From assembly GCF_000016125.1 (NCBI RefSeq), contig NC_009135.1, forward strand, positions 248,001 to 312,000: a DNA stretch of 64,000 nucleotides, given 5' to 3'. Positions 8,257 to 18,292 of this stretch are shown here, in pieces. The notes below the pieces were generated by a model that did not search any database, was not told where the DNA came from, and saw only the letters and a program-made list of their open reading frames with translations. Source of the stretch: Methanococcus maripaludis C5 (GTDB taxonomy: Archaea; AGJL01; Methanococci; Methanococcales; Methanococcaceae). Numbering within the stretch: the stretch's first letter is position 1; each line of letters begins with the position of its first letter. The position numbers and the translations under genes are program-made.

Positions 8257-9420
8257 ATGAGCAATGAAATGTATTATGTACAGGCTTCTGACCCAGCAAT
8301 ACTCGAAAAAGGAGAATGTGGTGGTGCAGTTACCGCACTATTCAAATATCTTTTAGACAAGGGTATTGTAGATGGTGTTTTAGCTTTGAAAAAAGGTGTC
8401 GATGTATATGACGCAATTCCAACGTTTGTTACATCTTCAGAAGATTTGTTGAGTACTGCAGGTTCTCTCCACTGCGCCCCTACAATGTGGGGCGGAATTA
8501 TAAAAGAATACTTACAAGATGCAAAAATTGCAGTTCCCGTAAAACCTTGTGACATGAGGGCAATTGTTGAACTTGCAAAAAGAGCACAGATTAATCTTGA
8601 CAATGTCTACATGATTGGATTAAATTGCGGTGGAACGGTTCCTCCAAAAACCGCAATGGAAATGATAAAATTGTTCTACGAAGTAGATCCAAAAGACGTT
8701 GTAAAAGAAGAAATCGACAAGGGTAAGTTTATAATCGTAATGAACGACGGATCCCACAAAGAAGTTAAAATGCACGATCTCGAAGACAACGGCTACGGAA
8801 GAAGAGTAAACTGTCAGAGATGTGATGAAAAAATCCCAAGAAAAGCAGACATTGCTGCTGGAAACTGGGGTGTAATTGGAGAGGATGCTGGAAAATATAC
8901 CTTCATGGAGGTATGCACTGAAAAAGGTAAGCAATTACTTGAGGATGCAGAAAAAGATGGATATATTAAGAAAAAATCTCCAAATCCAAAAGGAATTGAA
9001 ATAAGGGCCAAAGTAGAAAGCTCAATGTTGAAAATGGGCGAAGACTACAAAAACAAATGGTTGGAAGAAGAATATCCAACAATTGAAGAATGGAACAGGC
9101 AATGGAATAAATGTATAAAATGCTACGGCTGTAGGGATGTATGTCCAGTATGTTTCTGTAGAGAATGTGCACTTAATGCAGACTACCTCGATTCAGGATC
9201 AATACCTCCTAATCCAATAATGTTCCAGGGAGTTAGAATGTCACACATGGCATTTAGCTGTGTAAACTGCGGCCAGTGTGAAGATGTATGTCCTATGGAA
9301 ATTCCAGTTGCAAGAATATTCCACAAAGTTCAGGAAAAAACAAGAAAAGAGCTTGGATACAGGCCAGGTGTCGATGATGAAGCACCACCTGCTCTTGGAG
9401 GCTCATGCCCAACCCAATAA
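8257..9420 (+). CDS. fdhB: Formate dehydrogenase beta subunit (F420-reducing)
   Basis: This 387-residue protein belongs to the FrhB/FdhB family, which carries FAD and reduces coenzyme F420 with electrons from the alpha subunit. The N-terminal GECGGAVTALF and KPCDMRAIVEL motifs and the VNCQRCDEKIPRKAD segment are typical of the flavin domain. Two cluster motifs lie near the C-terminus: CIKCYGCRDVCPVCFCREC and CVNCGQCEDVCP. ATG 8257 follows GAGGGAT, 35 bases after fdhA, so the pair is one operon. It converges with the sugar kinase gene, only five bases away. Confidence 0.95.
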   Translation: MSNEMYYVQASDPAILEKGECGGAVTALFKYLLDKGIVDGVLALKKGVDVYDAIPTFVTSSEDLLSTAGSLHCAPTMWGGIIKEYLQDAKIAVPVKPCDMRAIVELAKRAQINLDNVYMIGLNCGGTVPPKTAMEMIKLFYEVDPKDVVKEEIDKGKFIIVMNDGSHKEVKMHDLEDNGYGRRVNCQRCDEKIPRKADIAAGNWGVIGEDAGKYTFMEVCTEKGKQLLEDAEKDGYIKKKSPNPKGIEIRAKVESSMLKMGEDYKNKWLEEEYPTIEEWNRQWNKCIKCYGCRDVCPVCFCRECALNADYLDSGSIPPNPIMFQGVRMSHMAFSCVNCGQCEDVCPMEIPVARIFHKVQEKTRKELGYRPGVDDEAPPALGGSCPTQ

Positions 9421-9425
9421 ATTAT

Positions 9426-10814
9426 TTACTTTTTTAATTTTTTAAGTTCAGATACATATCCAACGAAAGCACCTGCTGAAATTGTATCTCCAAGTCCAAC
9501 GGTACTTTTTGGGTTCTCAACGATTCTTGAAGGAACTAAAATAATCCTATAATCCTCTAATTCTTTTTCTTTTGAAAGTTTTTCAACTATCTCTTTTAGG
9601 ACTTTACCATGTTTGTTATGTGGAATTTCAAGTCCTGTTTTTAAATCATCAATATTTGAAATTTGTCCGAGGGCCGCTTTTGTCGAAGCTAAGATTGTTG
9701 CAAATTCGAGAGTTTTTTCTAAAGATTCATCACTTAAAATGCCGCCTTTTTTACAGAGGTACATTATGTAGTACATTGTATGTACTTGCATTCCTTCTAA
9801 ATTGTACTTTTCAAAAAGTATTTTTGAAGCTTTTACAACATCTTCAATTTTACTGTGTTTTAAAATTCCTTCACTTAAATCTTCATAGCCTAAAACATGG
9901 ATTATGTTTGCAATTTCAGTTTCATCCATTCCAACACAGTCAACTTCAGGCAAGATCGATTCTGCAATTTTTTTTCTCATTTCAGTGTTTTGGATTGATG
10001 CAAATTCAAAATGAACTTTTAAATCTTTATTTTCTTTTTTTAGCGATTTTATATCTTCTTTAACTCGATTTAGGTAATATTCTGCAGTTTTTCCATCAGA
10101 ATATTCCTCTTTTATCGCCTGAACACCTGAAATTATTGCACAATCAACTAATTTACCAACTTCAGGTAGATGACTTTTCAATTCTTCTTTTATTTCAATT
10201 CGCAAATTTTCAGGGCGGGATGCAACGATAAACCTGTTACTTTGCGGAGTTATGATTTTTTCATTCTGTAAATAAAATTCAATATCCTCCTTATACTCAA
10301 AAATTCTGTTTATTTTAAGTTCATCGTTTTTAAAAGAGTCAATTGGTTTTTTTAAAACTAATTTTCCATCGATTATATTTGGAAATACTAAATTTTCATT
10401 ATTTTCAAACATTTCAGCCTGTTTTTTTGCTAAAATCGGTGAATAGAAAATTATTTTTTTTAAATCTAAAATAGAGAGTAAATTTGAGATTATTCCTACC
10501 TGGCCGCCCATTCTTTCTTCATTGTAAGTTAAACTGTTTAAAAAAGTATCAATTTCTAAATTATTTTTTAATGGAACTTCTGCAGGTTTTCCAGATTTCA
10601 TAGCATGAATTAATCTTGCAACAAAATCTATCGGTTTTTCAATTGTTCGAGGATATTCTTCAATTTTTGTAATTATTTCTGAATCACTAAAATTTTCCTT
10701 TAATTTTTCAATATCTGACGAATCTGCCAAGTATTTCAATGCATCGACATTTACATTATATGCTAAAAAAATAGATACGTTTGAAAAGTCTTTAACGTGA
10801 TTAATCAGTTCCAT
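9426..10814 (-). CDS. pfkC: ADP-dependent phosphofructokinase/glucokinase
   Basis: This 462-residue protein is the expected length for the archaeal ADP-dependent sugar kinase family (ribokinase fold). It uses ADP to phosphorylate fructose 6-phosphate, and in Methanococcales also glucose. Visible motifs are NVNVDAL near the N-terminus, GGQVGI in the substrate region, and the C-terminal STVGLGDTISAG, whose GxGD holds the catalytic Asp. A TTG codon at 10826 lies in frame, but GAGGGG just before ATG 10814 decides the start. Phosphoglucose isomerase lies immediately upstream on the same strand, then glycogen synthase. The three probably form one operon. Confidence 0.93.
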   Translation of the reverse strand: MELINHVKDFSNVSIFLAYNVNVDALKYLADSSDIEKLKENFSDSEIITKIEEYPRTIEKPIDFVARLIHAMKSGKPAEVPLKNNLEIDTFLNSLTYNEERMGGQVGIISNLLSILDLKKIIFYSPILAKKQAEMFENNENLVFPNIIDGKLVLKKPIDSFKNDELKINRIFEYKEDIEFYLQNEKIITPQSNRFIVASRPENLRIEIKEELKSHLPEVGKLVDCAIISGVQAIKEEYSDGKTAEYYLNRVKEDIKSLKKENKDLKVHFEFASIQNTEMRKKIAESILPEVDCVGMDETEIANIIHVLGYEDLSEGILKHSKIEDVVKASKILFEKYNLEGMQVHTMYYIMYLCKKGGILSDESLEKTLEFATILASTKAALGQISNIDDLKTGLEIPHNKHGKVLKEIVEKLSKEKELEDYRIILVPSRIVENPKSTVGLGDTISAGAFVGYVSELKKLKK

Positions 10815-10833
10815 ATTTCCCCTCAAAATAAAA

Positions 10834-12150
10834 TTATTTGGATGTTATGGTGTATTTTCCAGTTAGGGATTTGTTTTCAGAATTAACGTTTGAACCCGTT
10901 AAACATTCATGAGCTATTTTTTTTCCGTATTCAACCGCAGGTTGATCAAATGCATTAATTCCGTAAAGTTCTCCCGAAATTGCAGTTTGCATTTCATACA
11001 TCAGGAAAAGTTTTCCCATGGTGATTTCGTTTAATTTTGAAAGTGAAATCTTTACATTTGGGACATTATTATGTGTCATCGAGTTTTCAGTTCCAACCAG
11101 TTCTGAACCGATTATTTCTGATAAATTATGGCCTGAAAGATGATGTTCATACTCATACTCAATTTTTAAATCATTTTTATATTTATTTACTTTTAAGAAT
11201 GTCGCAATTTTATCTTTTGGGCCATCCATATAAAGTTGAAGCTGGGAATGCTGACTCGTTGCACCAACTGCGATAACGGGAGTTTGCCCAAAACCTTTTT
11301 TTCCTAAACTTTCAGCCCAGAGTTGCCCATACCACATTCCAAAACTTCTAAGTCTTTCAATGTAGGGCATCATTACAGAAACGGTTTTTCCACGATTATA
11401 CATAATTTTATGGATTACTGCATTAATTAAGGCAGGGTTTTTAAAAACATCTTCCTTTTTACATGCTTTTTCCATGGATTTAGCGCCTTCAATTAATTTT
11501 TCAATATCTACACTAGTACATGAAAGGGGGGCAATTCCAACGGATGAAAGAACAGAAAATCTTCCTCCGACATTTTCTGGAACTTCAAAATGAATATAAT
11601 TTTCTTTTTCAGTAATTTTTTTAAGTTCTCCGCCGCTAGTTATTGAAACTACATGTTTTCCTAAATCAATATTTTTCTTTTTCATTAAATTCCTGATTAT
11701 AAAGAAATTAGCAAGAGTTTCAACGGTATTTCCGGATTTACTTATTACAAACACGAGAGTTTTTTCTAAATCAATGTTTGATAAAATATCATGGGTTTTT
11801 TCAGGGTCAGAATTGTCCATATAAAATATTCTTGGAATTTCATATCTTGATGAAAAATTTCCAAGTATTCCCGCTTCAGTGGCCCTTAACCCCAAATTTG
11901 ATCCGCCTATTCCAATAATCAGCATATTTTCAAAATTTTGGGAATGCTCTTTTAATTCATGATATCGATCCAAATTATCAGTTAAAACATCTAAAAATCC
12001 TAAGTTTCCGTTTATTTCTTTTTCTTTTAAAATTTCAATGGTTTTAGAAGATTCGTTTTTAAAATATTCTAATTCGTTGACACTAATCCCAAAAGTGCCC
12101 AAAGTTTCTTCCATTACATTATCGTATTTGAAGGATAGTTCCCCGTCCAT
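10834..12150 (-). CDS. pgi: Glucose-6-phosphate isomerase
   Basis: This 438-residue protein is the length of bacterial-type phosphoglucose isomerases. It interconverts glucose 6-phosphate and fructose 6-phosphate in the cytoplasm. Family motifs are IGIGGSNLGLRATE near residue 78, VISKSGNTVET for phosphate binding, NVGGRFSVLS, and the catalytic region with QLWAESLGKKG. A strong GGGAGGAG site precedes ATG 12150. It lies 19 bases upstream of the pfkC start and 27 bases after the glycogen synthase stop, so it links glycogen with the lower pathway. Confidence 0.95.
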   Translation of the reverse strand: MDGELSFKYDNVMEETLGTFGISVNELEYFKNESSKTIEILKEKEINGNLGFLDVLTDNLDRYHELKEHSQNFENMLIIGIGGSNLGLRATEAGILGNFSSRYEIPRIFYMDNSDPEKTHDILSNIDLEKTLVFVISKSGNTVETLANFFIIRNLMKKKNIDLGKHVVSITSGGELKKITEKENYIHFEVPENVGGRFSVLSSVGIAPLSCTSVDIEKLIEGAKSMEKACKKEDVFKNPALINAVIHKIMYNRGKTVSVMMPYIERLRSFGMWYGQLWAESLGKKGFGQTPVIAVGATSQHSQLQLYMDGPKDKIATFLKVNKYKNDLKIEYEYEHHLSGHNLSEIIGSELVGTENSMTHNNVPNVKISLSKLNEITMGKLFLMYEMQTAISGELYGINAFDQPAVEYGKKIAHECLTGSNVNSENKSLTGKYTITSK

Positions 12151-12177
12151 AGTACTCCTCCCAAAGAATAATTATAA

Positions 12178-13749
12178 TTATTTAAAATAGTGTTTATACA
12201 TGGCCCCGCCAAAAAGGGCTCTGTATCTTTCAGCGCTGTCGTTGTTCTGCCAGCTCAGGTTTTTTTGCACATGATTGTAACAATTTTTAATAATCAAAGA
12301 TAATGGACTATTTTCTTCATACGGACTTTCTGGGCAGTGAACATGCTTATAATTTATAAAAAGACATGCTTCGTCCAGATTGTAGAATGTCCAGTAGAGG
12401 CCGTGTTCAATACCCCATTTAAATCCGTATTTATCATAGTCATTAAATAAAACTCCTGTAGCAATATCAAAATTTGGGTTTTTATGGGGATCGGGATGAA
12501 TTGAAATTACGGTGTCACTCAATCCGCCAGTATTTCTTGCAATTACGGGGGTTCCGTAAGCCATTGACTCCATCTGGGTTAATCCGCAAGGTTCCCAAAG
12601 AGAAGGCACAACAGTCCAGTCGCATCCTGCATATATAATTGGAACTATGGGTGGACAGTGTCCAACTAAGGCTATTATTTTGTTTGGATAGCTTTCTGCA
12701 AAATCCTTTATTTTTTCTTCTATTGACTTTTCTCCTTTAGATAGGAGTATAAAATTGGCATTGTTTTCTTCCAAAACTTCTGGCATCGTTTCAAATATTA
12801 AATCAAATCCTTTTTGATAAGTTGCCCGACCAACAAATCCAATTAATGGAGTTTTCAACTCTCCTTTAATATTTCCATGTATTTCAATATTGCTTCCAGA
12901 AATATTACTTTTATCCATCTCGTTCCAATCATTAATATATTTTTTTAAATTTTCACATTTGCAAAACCATGATTCCTTTATTCGGGGTTTTACTTTCGTT
13001 GCGTTTGATATATTGTAATTTTCAATGTAGCAGTAATCTTGTGGATTTAATTGTCCATTACTTAAAATTTTCATTCGTTCGACTATAAACTCTGGAGCGT
13101 AACTTTCAGAATCAATTCCATTAATTATTCCATGAAAAGGTTTATCTTTGGATAGATTCTTTAAAAAATCTAAATTTCGTATTTCTTCGGCATGATGTGG
13201 ACTCACTGTACTAAATGCATCGCTAAAATATATCCCATGCTCTAAAAATGAAAATATATGACCCTTGTATTCAATTATTGGCCCCTTAAATGCTTCGTTA
13301 TGTATTGTAAGTGCTGTTGGAAGATTTAATTTTTCATGGCATTTTGCAATTGCAAGACCGCACGGCCAATCGTGGCCTGAAACACATTCAATGTTTTCAA
13401 TGTCTGATAAAAAAGATACAACTAATTCTGCAAAAATTTCGTATTTTATCGGGTCCCAGCTATCAAGCGAATTAATTTTTGGGTTACTAAATGCAAAAAT
13501 TTCAAAATTGGATCCAGGATGAACTGCTTTTATCACATCAAAGAAGAATTTCGAACCCTGATATTTTATTTCTATTTTTTTTATAACTTCATGAGGCCTT
13601 TTTGAAATTTTGTTTTGATGGTCATATGTTATTACAAATACCTCATTTCCTAAATTTTTTAAAAATTTTGGTAAATCCTCTAAAATATCCCCAAGTCCCC
13701 CTATTGACGTCAAAGGTGCAATTGTCGGTGTCAATATTGCTATTTTCAT
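12178..13749 (-). CDS. glgA: Glycogen/starch synthase (GT5)
   Basis: This 523-residue protein has the GT-B layout of glycogen synthases. The N-terminal SIGGLGDILEDLP carries the family's [KI]xGGLxD-type substrate loop, and SVSGHDWPC matches the usual HDWQ-like segment. The C-terminal half contains FVGRATYQKGFD, VPSLWEPCGLTQMESMAYGTPV and a conserved GGL segment, which bind the nucleotide sugar. It extends alpha-1,4-glucan from ADP- or UDP-glucose. It is divergent from another glycosyltransferase gene 98 bases away, so the two promoters share a short region. ATG 13749 has a GGGG tract upstream. Confidence 0.92.
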   Translation of the reverse strand: MKIAILTPTIAPLTSIGGLGDILEDLPKFLKNLGNEVFVITYDHQNKISKRPHEVIKKIEIKYQGSKFFFDVIKAVHPGSNFEIFAFSNPKINSLDSWDPIKYEIFAELVVSFLSDIENIECVSGHDWPCGLAIAKCHEKLNLPTALTIHNEAFKGPIIEYKGHIFSFLEHGIYFSDAFSTVSPHHAEEIRNLDFLKNLSKDKPFHGIINGIDSESYAPEFIVERMKILSNGQLNPQDYCYIENYNISNATKVKPRIKESWFCKCENLKKYINDWNEMDKSNISGSNIEIHGNIKGELKTPLIGFVGRATYQKGFDLIFETMPEVLEENNANFILLSKGEKSIEEKIKDFAESYPNKIIALVGHCPPIVPIIYAGCDWTVVPSLWEPCGLTQMESMAYGTPVIARNTGGLSDTVISIHPDPHKNPNFDIATGVLFNDYDKYGFKWGIEHGLYWTFYNLDEACLFINYKHVHCPESPYEENSPLSLIIKNCYNHVQKNLSWQNNDSAERYRALFGGAMYKHYFK

Positions 13750-13847
13750 AAAAATACCCCTTTTAACATACTCCCGTACTTTTATATGCTAATGAAAATA
13801 TATGTTTAATGGAGAATATATTAGTTTTTAATCGTTGAAGGGGGCGG

Positions 13848-15050
13848 ATGGAAATGAGGGTGTCCATCGTTACTTGGGAATACCATCCGATAATGGTTGG
13901 TGGATTAGCAGTACATTGTAAGGGGTTATCTGAAGCGCTTGTGAGGGCAGGCAACGAAGTTGACGTGATAACGGTAGGTTACGACCTTCCGGAGTATGAA
14001 GAGATAAATGGGGTAAATGTTTACCGTGTAAAACCGATTTCACACAATAATTTTTTAACGTGGGCAATGTTCATGGCAAATTCGCTTGAAAAAAAGATAG
14101 GTAGTTTGGGTGTTGAAAATTACGATGTTATACACTGCCACGATTGGATGACATCATTTGTAGGTTCAAATTTAAAACACACCGCAAAAAAACCGTACGT
14201 TCAATCAGTTCACAGTACTGAACGAGGGAGGTGTGGCGGAATTAATTCTGAAGATTCAAGGGCAATAAATGATGCAGAATGGTGGGGAAGCTATGAATCA
14301 AACCAGCTTATCGCAGTAAGTCATTCTACGAAAGATGAAATGTGTTATGGATTTAATACGCCTTGGGAAAAGGTAAATGTTATTTATAATGGGGTTAATC
14401 CTTGGGAATTTGATATCGATGGAAATGATGACGAAAAATATAATTTTAGACGAAGTTTTGGGGTAGCTGATCACGAAAACATGATTCTTTTTGTTGGAAG
14501 GCTCGCATATCAGAAGGGGGTTGAGCATTTAATAAGGGGATTTCAAAAATTTTTAATTGGGCACCCCAATTCAAAACTGGTAGTTGCAGGAGAAGGGCAC
14601 ATGCAGGGGCATTTGGAACATGTGGCTTGGACGTTAGGCTGCAGGGACAGAGTTATTTTTTTAGGATTTAAAAATGGAAATTTTTTAAAAAAATTATACA
14701 AATATGCAGATGCATGTGTTATTCCTTCAGTATACGAACCATTTGGAATCGTGGCTCTTGAAGCAATGGCTGCAGGAACTCCTGTAGTTGCAAGCGATGT
14801 TGGTGGATTGAGTGAAATTATAAATCACGAATACAATGGAGTTAAAGTCTACCCTCGAGATGCAGATTCTATTGCATGGGGTCTTGATAGGGTAATTTCG
14901 GATTGGGGATTTAGAGAATGGATTACTAAAAATGCAAAGCACGATGCATACACGAAATACAGCTGGGACGCAATCGCAAATCAAACGGTTCAGGTATATA
15001 AACGTGCAATTGAAATGATGAAGCAATATATTATTATAAAGCTTGATTAA
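13848..15050 (+). CDS. GT4-family glycosyltransferase of the glycogen cluster
   Basis: This 400-residue GT-B transferase starts RVSIVTWEYHP with the VGGLAVH loop. It has HCHDWMTS near residue 90, then FVGRLAYQKG, and the EX7E-type VPSVYEPFGIVALEAMAAG motif typical of GT4. A GAAGGGGG site at 13837-13844 is very close to ATG 13848; ATG 13854 two codons later has more usual spacing and may be the real start. With glgA on one side and two glucan hydrolases on the other, it probably builds or elongates storage glucan. Enzymes of this group are often called glycogen synthases, but donor and acceptor cannot be read from sequence. Confidence 0.85.
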   Translation: MEMRVSIVTWEYHPIMVGGLAVHCKGLSEALVRAGNEVDVITVGYDLPEYEEINGVNVYRVKPISHNNFLTWAMFMANSLEKKIGSLGVENYDVIHCHDWMTSFVGSNLKHTAKKPYVQSVHSTERGRCGGINSEDSRAINDAEWWGSYESNQLIAVSHSTKDEMCYGFNTPWEKVNVIYNGVNPWEFDIDGNDDEKYNFRRSFGVADHENMILFVGRLAYQKGVEHLIRGFQKFLIGHPNSKLVVAGEGHMQGHLEHVAWTLGCRDRVIFLGFKNGNFLKKLYKYADACVIPSVYEPFGIVALEAMAAGTPVVASDVGGLSEIINHEYNGVKVYPRDADSIAWGLDRVISDWGFREWITKNAKHDAYTKYSWDAIANQTVQVYKRAIEMMKQYIIIKLD

Positions 15051-15124
15051 TATATTTAATAAGACTTAATTTTTGAATTTTAGCCTATTTAACTAATTTT
15101 TAATAGTTTTTCAGGGTGGGGTTA

Positions 15125-16990
15125 ATGGTTGGAATTATTGGAAATGGGAATATCCTCGCAAAAATAGATGATTCTGGCTCTATCGAATACATGTTTTACC
15201 CGAGCCTCGGCTATGAAAAACACATTTTTGACGCTTCTTTTGCAATTTTTAATCACGGCCTTAAGTGGGCATGGGATAATGACTGGGATATTAATCAAAG
15301 TTACGTGAAAGACACGAATATTTTGCGAACTACTTATGAATGCAGCGAATTTTTAATGGAATCAAGAGATTATATCCCTATTTCTCACAATATAATTATA
15401 AAACAGATTTCAATATCAAATAAAACAGACGAAACTCAGGATTTAAAGCTATTTTTTTATGAAAATTTACGAATGGGGGAAATTCCAAAAGAAAACACGG
15501 TTCAATTTATCAAAGACTCCCAGACGATACTAAAATACGATGGAACTTATTCCACATGTATTGCAAGTGATAAAAAAATCGATTCATATCAATGCGGGGT
15601 TCGTTCATCAGATAGAAGTGCGTTAATTGATATTTCAAACGGAATTTTAAAAGAATATTCTACTTCATCAGGCCTTATAACTGACAGTGCCATATCCTGG
15701 GATTTAAAATTACTTCCTGGCCAAAAACAGTCAGTTTCTGTTTACATAATCATGAACCAGTACAATGGGGATTATCAAAAATTAATGGAAACTATGGCTT
15801 CAATCAAGGTTGTTATTGATAACCACGAAGATTTTTACCAGCTTACAAATTCTTACTGGAAAAATTTACTTGAAACAACGATTAGTAAACTTAGTGCAAA
15901 CGAATTAAATCGGGTGATGATGTGCGAAGATCTATGTAAAAGATCTTTTCTTACCCTATTGCTGTTATGTGATCGTGGAGGGGGAATAATGGCATCTCCT
16001 TCACTTTATCCTGATTACAGACATGTCTGGTGTAGGGATGGAGGATACATTGCGGTTGCACTTTCTCTTTGTGGTCAATCTAGTATCTTGGAAAAATATT
16101 TTGAATGGTGCAGAAAAACCCAAAATGAAGATGGTTCGTGGGTTCAGAGTTACTATATCAATGGAATTCCACGTTTAACAGCAATGCAGATAGATCAGGT
16201 TGGAACTACTCTTTGGGCAGCTTTAATTCATTATCGAAAGAGCGATAATGGGAAATTTTTAAAGAAAAATTGGGCAATGATAAAAAAGGCAGCAGATTAT
16301 CTTTCAAATGCAGCAATAGCCCTTTATCCGAGCTATGACCTTTGGGAAGAGAAATACGGTGTGTTTACATATACTCTGGGTTCAGTTTATGGGGGACTAA
16401 AATCTGCAATAGAAATTGCAAAAATTTTGGAAGAAACCGATGAATCTATTGAAAAATGGCAAAATGCAAGTGATTTTTTAAAAGAAGAGGTTGTTGAAAA
16501 AATATATTTAAATGATAAAAATCGCTTTTTAAAGGCGCTGCATCCAAAAGACGAGGCTTTGGATTCAAGCATACTTGGAATAGCGTTTCCATTTAATTTA
16601 GTAAATCCTGATGATCCAAAAATGGTTGCAACAGCAGATCAAATAGAGTCTGCATTTAACTATAAAGTCGGTGGAATTGGTAGATACCCAGAAGACGTTT
16701 ATTTTGGGGGAAACCCCTGGATTATAAACACTTTGTGGCTTTACATGTACTATGAAATGCTTGTTTATTCCCTTTCAAAAAATAAAGCAATTAAAAAAGA
16801 AATTTTAGAAAATTACCGTGAAAAATGTTCAGAATTATTTGACTGGGTATGTAAATATACATTTAGTGGTTTGATGCCTGAACAGATACATAAGGATCTG
16901 GGTGTTCCAATTTCTGCAATGCCGTTAGGATGGTCGCATGCAATGTTTATAATTGCAATTCACGGAGATTTTGACCTATTAATTCCATAA
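15125..16990 (+). CDS. GH15 glucoamylase-like glycoside hydrolase
   Basis: This 621-residue protein has an N-terminal beta-sandwich beginning GIIGNGNILAKID and a C-terminal (alpha/alpha)6 barrel. The barrel motifs YRHVWCRDGGYIA and EKYGVFTYTLGS carry the acidic residues expected of GH15 enzymes. GH15 removes glucose from the non-reducing ends of alpha-glucans, so this gene should degrade stored glycogen. No signal peptide is seen, which points to intracellular action. I choose ATG 15125 because GGGTGGGG at 15114-15121 then acts as binding site; an in-frame GTG at 15116 lies inside that site. Confidence 0.9.
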   Translation: MVGIIGNGNILAKIDDSGSIEYMFYPSLGYEKHIFDASFAIFNHGLKWAWDNDWDINQSYVKDTNILRTTYECSEFLMESRDYIPISHNIIIKQISISNKTDETQDLKLFFYENLRMGEIPKENTVQFIKDSQTILKYDGTYSTCIASDKKIDSYQCGVRSSDRSALIDISNGILKEYSTSSGLITDSAISWDLKLLPGQKQSVSVYIIMNQYNGDYQKLMETMASIKVVIDNHEDFYQLTNSYWKNLLETTISKLSANELNRVMMCEDLCKRSFLTLLLLCDRGGGIMASPSLYPDYRHVWCRDGGYIAVALSLCGQSSILEKYFEWCRKTQNEDGSWVQSYYINGIPRLTAMQIDQVGTTLWAALIHYRKSDNGKFLKKNWAMIKKAADYLSNAAIALYPSYDLWEEKYGVFTYTLGSVYGGLKSAIEIAKILEETDESIEKWQNASDFLKEEVVEKIYLNDKNRFLKALHPKDEALDSSILGIAFPFNLVNPDDPKMVATADQIESAFNYKVGGIGRYPEDVYFGGNPWIINTLWLYMYYEMLVYSLSKNKAIKKEILENYREKCSELFDWVCKYTFSGLMPEQIHKDLGVPISAMPLGWSHAMFIIAIHGDFDLLIP

Positions 16991-17056
16991 ATTAAGATAT
17001 ATTATATACTATTAAAAACACTATTTTTATGTACTTTAAATCTGTGGGGGATAATT

Positions 17057-18280
17057 GTGTTGCTGTCTCTTAATTTTGAGGTCCATCAACCAAACAGGCT
17101 TAGAAAATCTGTAAATTTAAACAGTGGGGATCTTTGGGGCCGCTATGTTGACGTAGAATTAAACAAAGAAATTTTTAACAAGGTAGCTGATAAGTGCTAT
17201 ATTCCATCAAACATGATAATGCTTGAATTAATCGATAATTACGATATCGAGATATCTTACAGTATTACTGGTGTTTTTTTAGAGCAGGCTCTCGAATTTA
17301 ATGAAGAAGTCGTTGAATTATTCAGAGATTTAGCAAAAACTGGAAATGTAGAATTTTTAGGTGAAACTTACCACCATTCATTATCGAGTCTTTTTGAAGA
17401 ACATGAAGAATTTAAAGAAGATATTCTTGAACATAAAAACTTGATAAAAGATCTTTTTGGATACAAAACAACGACTTTTAGAAATACTGAGCTGATTTTT
17501 AACAACAAAATTGCAGAAACTATTAAAGACATGGGATTTAACGGAATGTTTACTGAAGGCGCTAACCGTATTTTAGATTGGAGGTCACCAAATTACGTTT
17601 ATAGTTCTTTATGTGGATTAAATGTACTTCTTAGAAATTACAATTTAAGCGATGATATTGGTTTTAGATTTTCATCAAGGAATTGGAAAGAATACCCGCT
17701 AATGGCTGATAAATATGCAAAATGGGTTTCAAATACTCCGGGAGACTGTATAAATTTATACATGGACTATGAAACGTTTGGAGAGCACCAGTGGTATGAT
17801 ACAGGAATTTTTGAATTTTTAAGGCACCTTCCAAAAGAACTGGATAACCACAACCACATTGAATATGCAACGCCTTCTGAAATTCTTGAACTTTGTAAAC
17901 CAAAAGATACTATCGATGTTTTTGAATTTTCAACTCTTTCATGGGCAGATTCAGAAAGAGACATTAGTGCATGGCTTGGAAGTAAAATGCAGCAGTTATC
18001 ATTCCAGAAATTAAAAGAAATAAGGGGATACCTAAACCAGTACTTACAGCAATTTGATGAAAAAGAGCGAAAAGAGTTAATAGAATATAAAATCTATAAG
18101 AACATGCAGACTAGTGATAATTTTTACTATATGTGCACGAAAGGTTTTAATGATATGGATGTACACTCTTATTTCAGCCATTTTTCAACACCTTTTGACG
18201 CCTATGCAGCATATCTGGACACATATTATGATTTTAAGAATCATCTAGTTTTAAAATTACTTTCAACATATTTTAAATAA
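17057..18280 (+). CDS. GH57 alpha-amylase-like glycoside hydrolase
   Basis: This 407-residue protein carries the GH57 motifs: FEVHQP at the extreme N-terminus (motif 1), a GETYHHSL motif near residue 100, RNTELIF with the presumed nucleophile region near residue 142, and MDYETFGEHQ (motif 4) with the acid/base Asp near residue 236. GH57 enzymes cleave or transfer alpha-1,4 glucan chains. It starts with GTG 17057 after GTGGGGG; TTG 17060 is an alternative. It lies 66 bases after the glucoamylase and has no signal peptide, which fits internal glycogen breakdown. Confidence 0.9.
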   Translation: MLLSLNFEVHQPNRLRKSVNLNSGDLWGRYVDVELNKEIFNKVADKCYIPSNMIMLELIDNYDIEISYSITGVFLEQALEFNEEVVELFRDLAKTGNVEFLGETYHHSLSSLFEEHEEFKEDILEHKNLIKDLFGYKTTTFRNTELIFNNKIAETIKDMGFNGMFTEGANRILDWRSPNYVYSSLCGLNVLLRNYNLSDDIGFRFSSRNWKEYPLMADKYAKWVSNTPGDCINLYMDYETFGEHQWYDTGIFEFLRHLPKELDNHNHIEYATPSEILELCKPKDTIDVFEFSTLSWADSERDISAWLGSKMQQLSFQKLKEIRGYLNQYLQQFDEKERKELIEYKIYKNMQTSDNFYYMCTKGFNDMDVHSYFSHFSTPFDAYAAYLDTYYDFKNHLVLKLLSTYFK

Positions 18281-18292
18281 TCAAGTGATATT

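Noticed and set aside
9572-10063. Plus-strand 163-codon frame
   Set aside because: It is antisense to pfkC with Leu/Phe/His-rich composition typical of a shadow.
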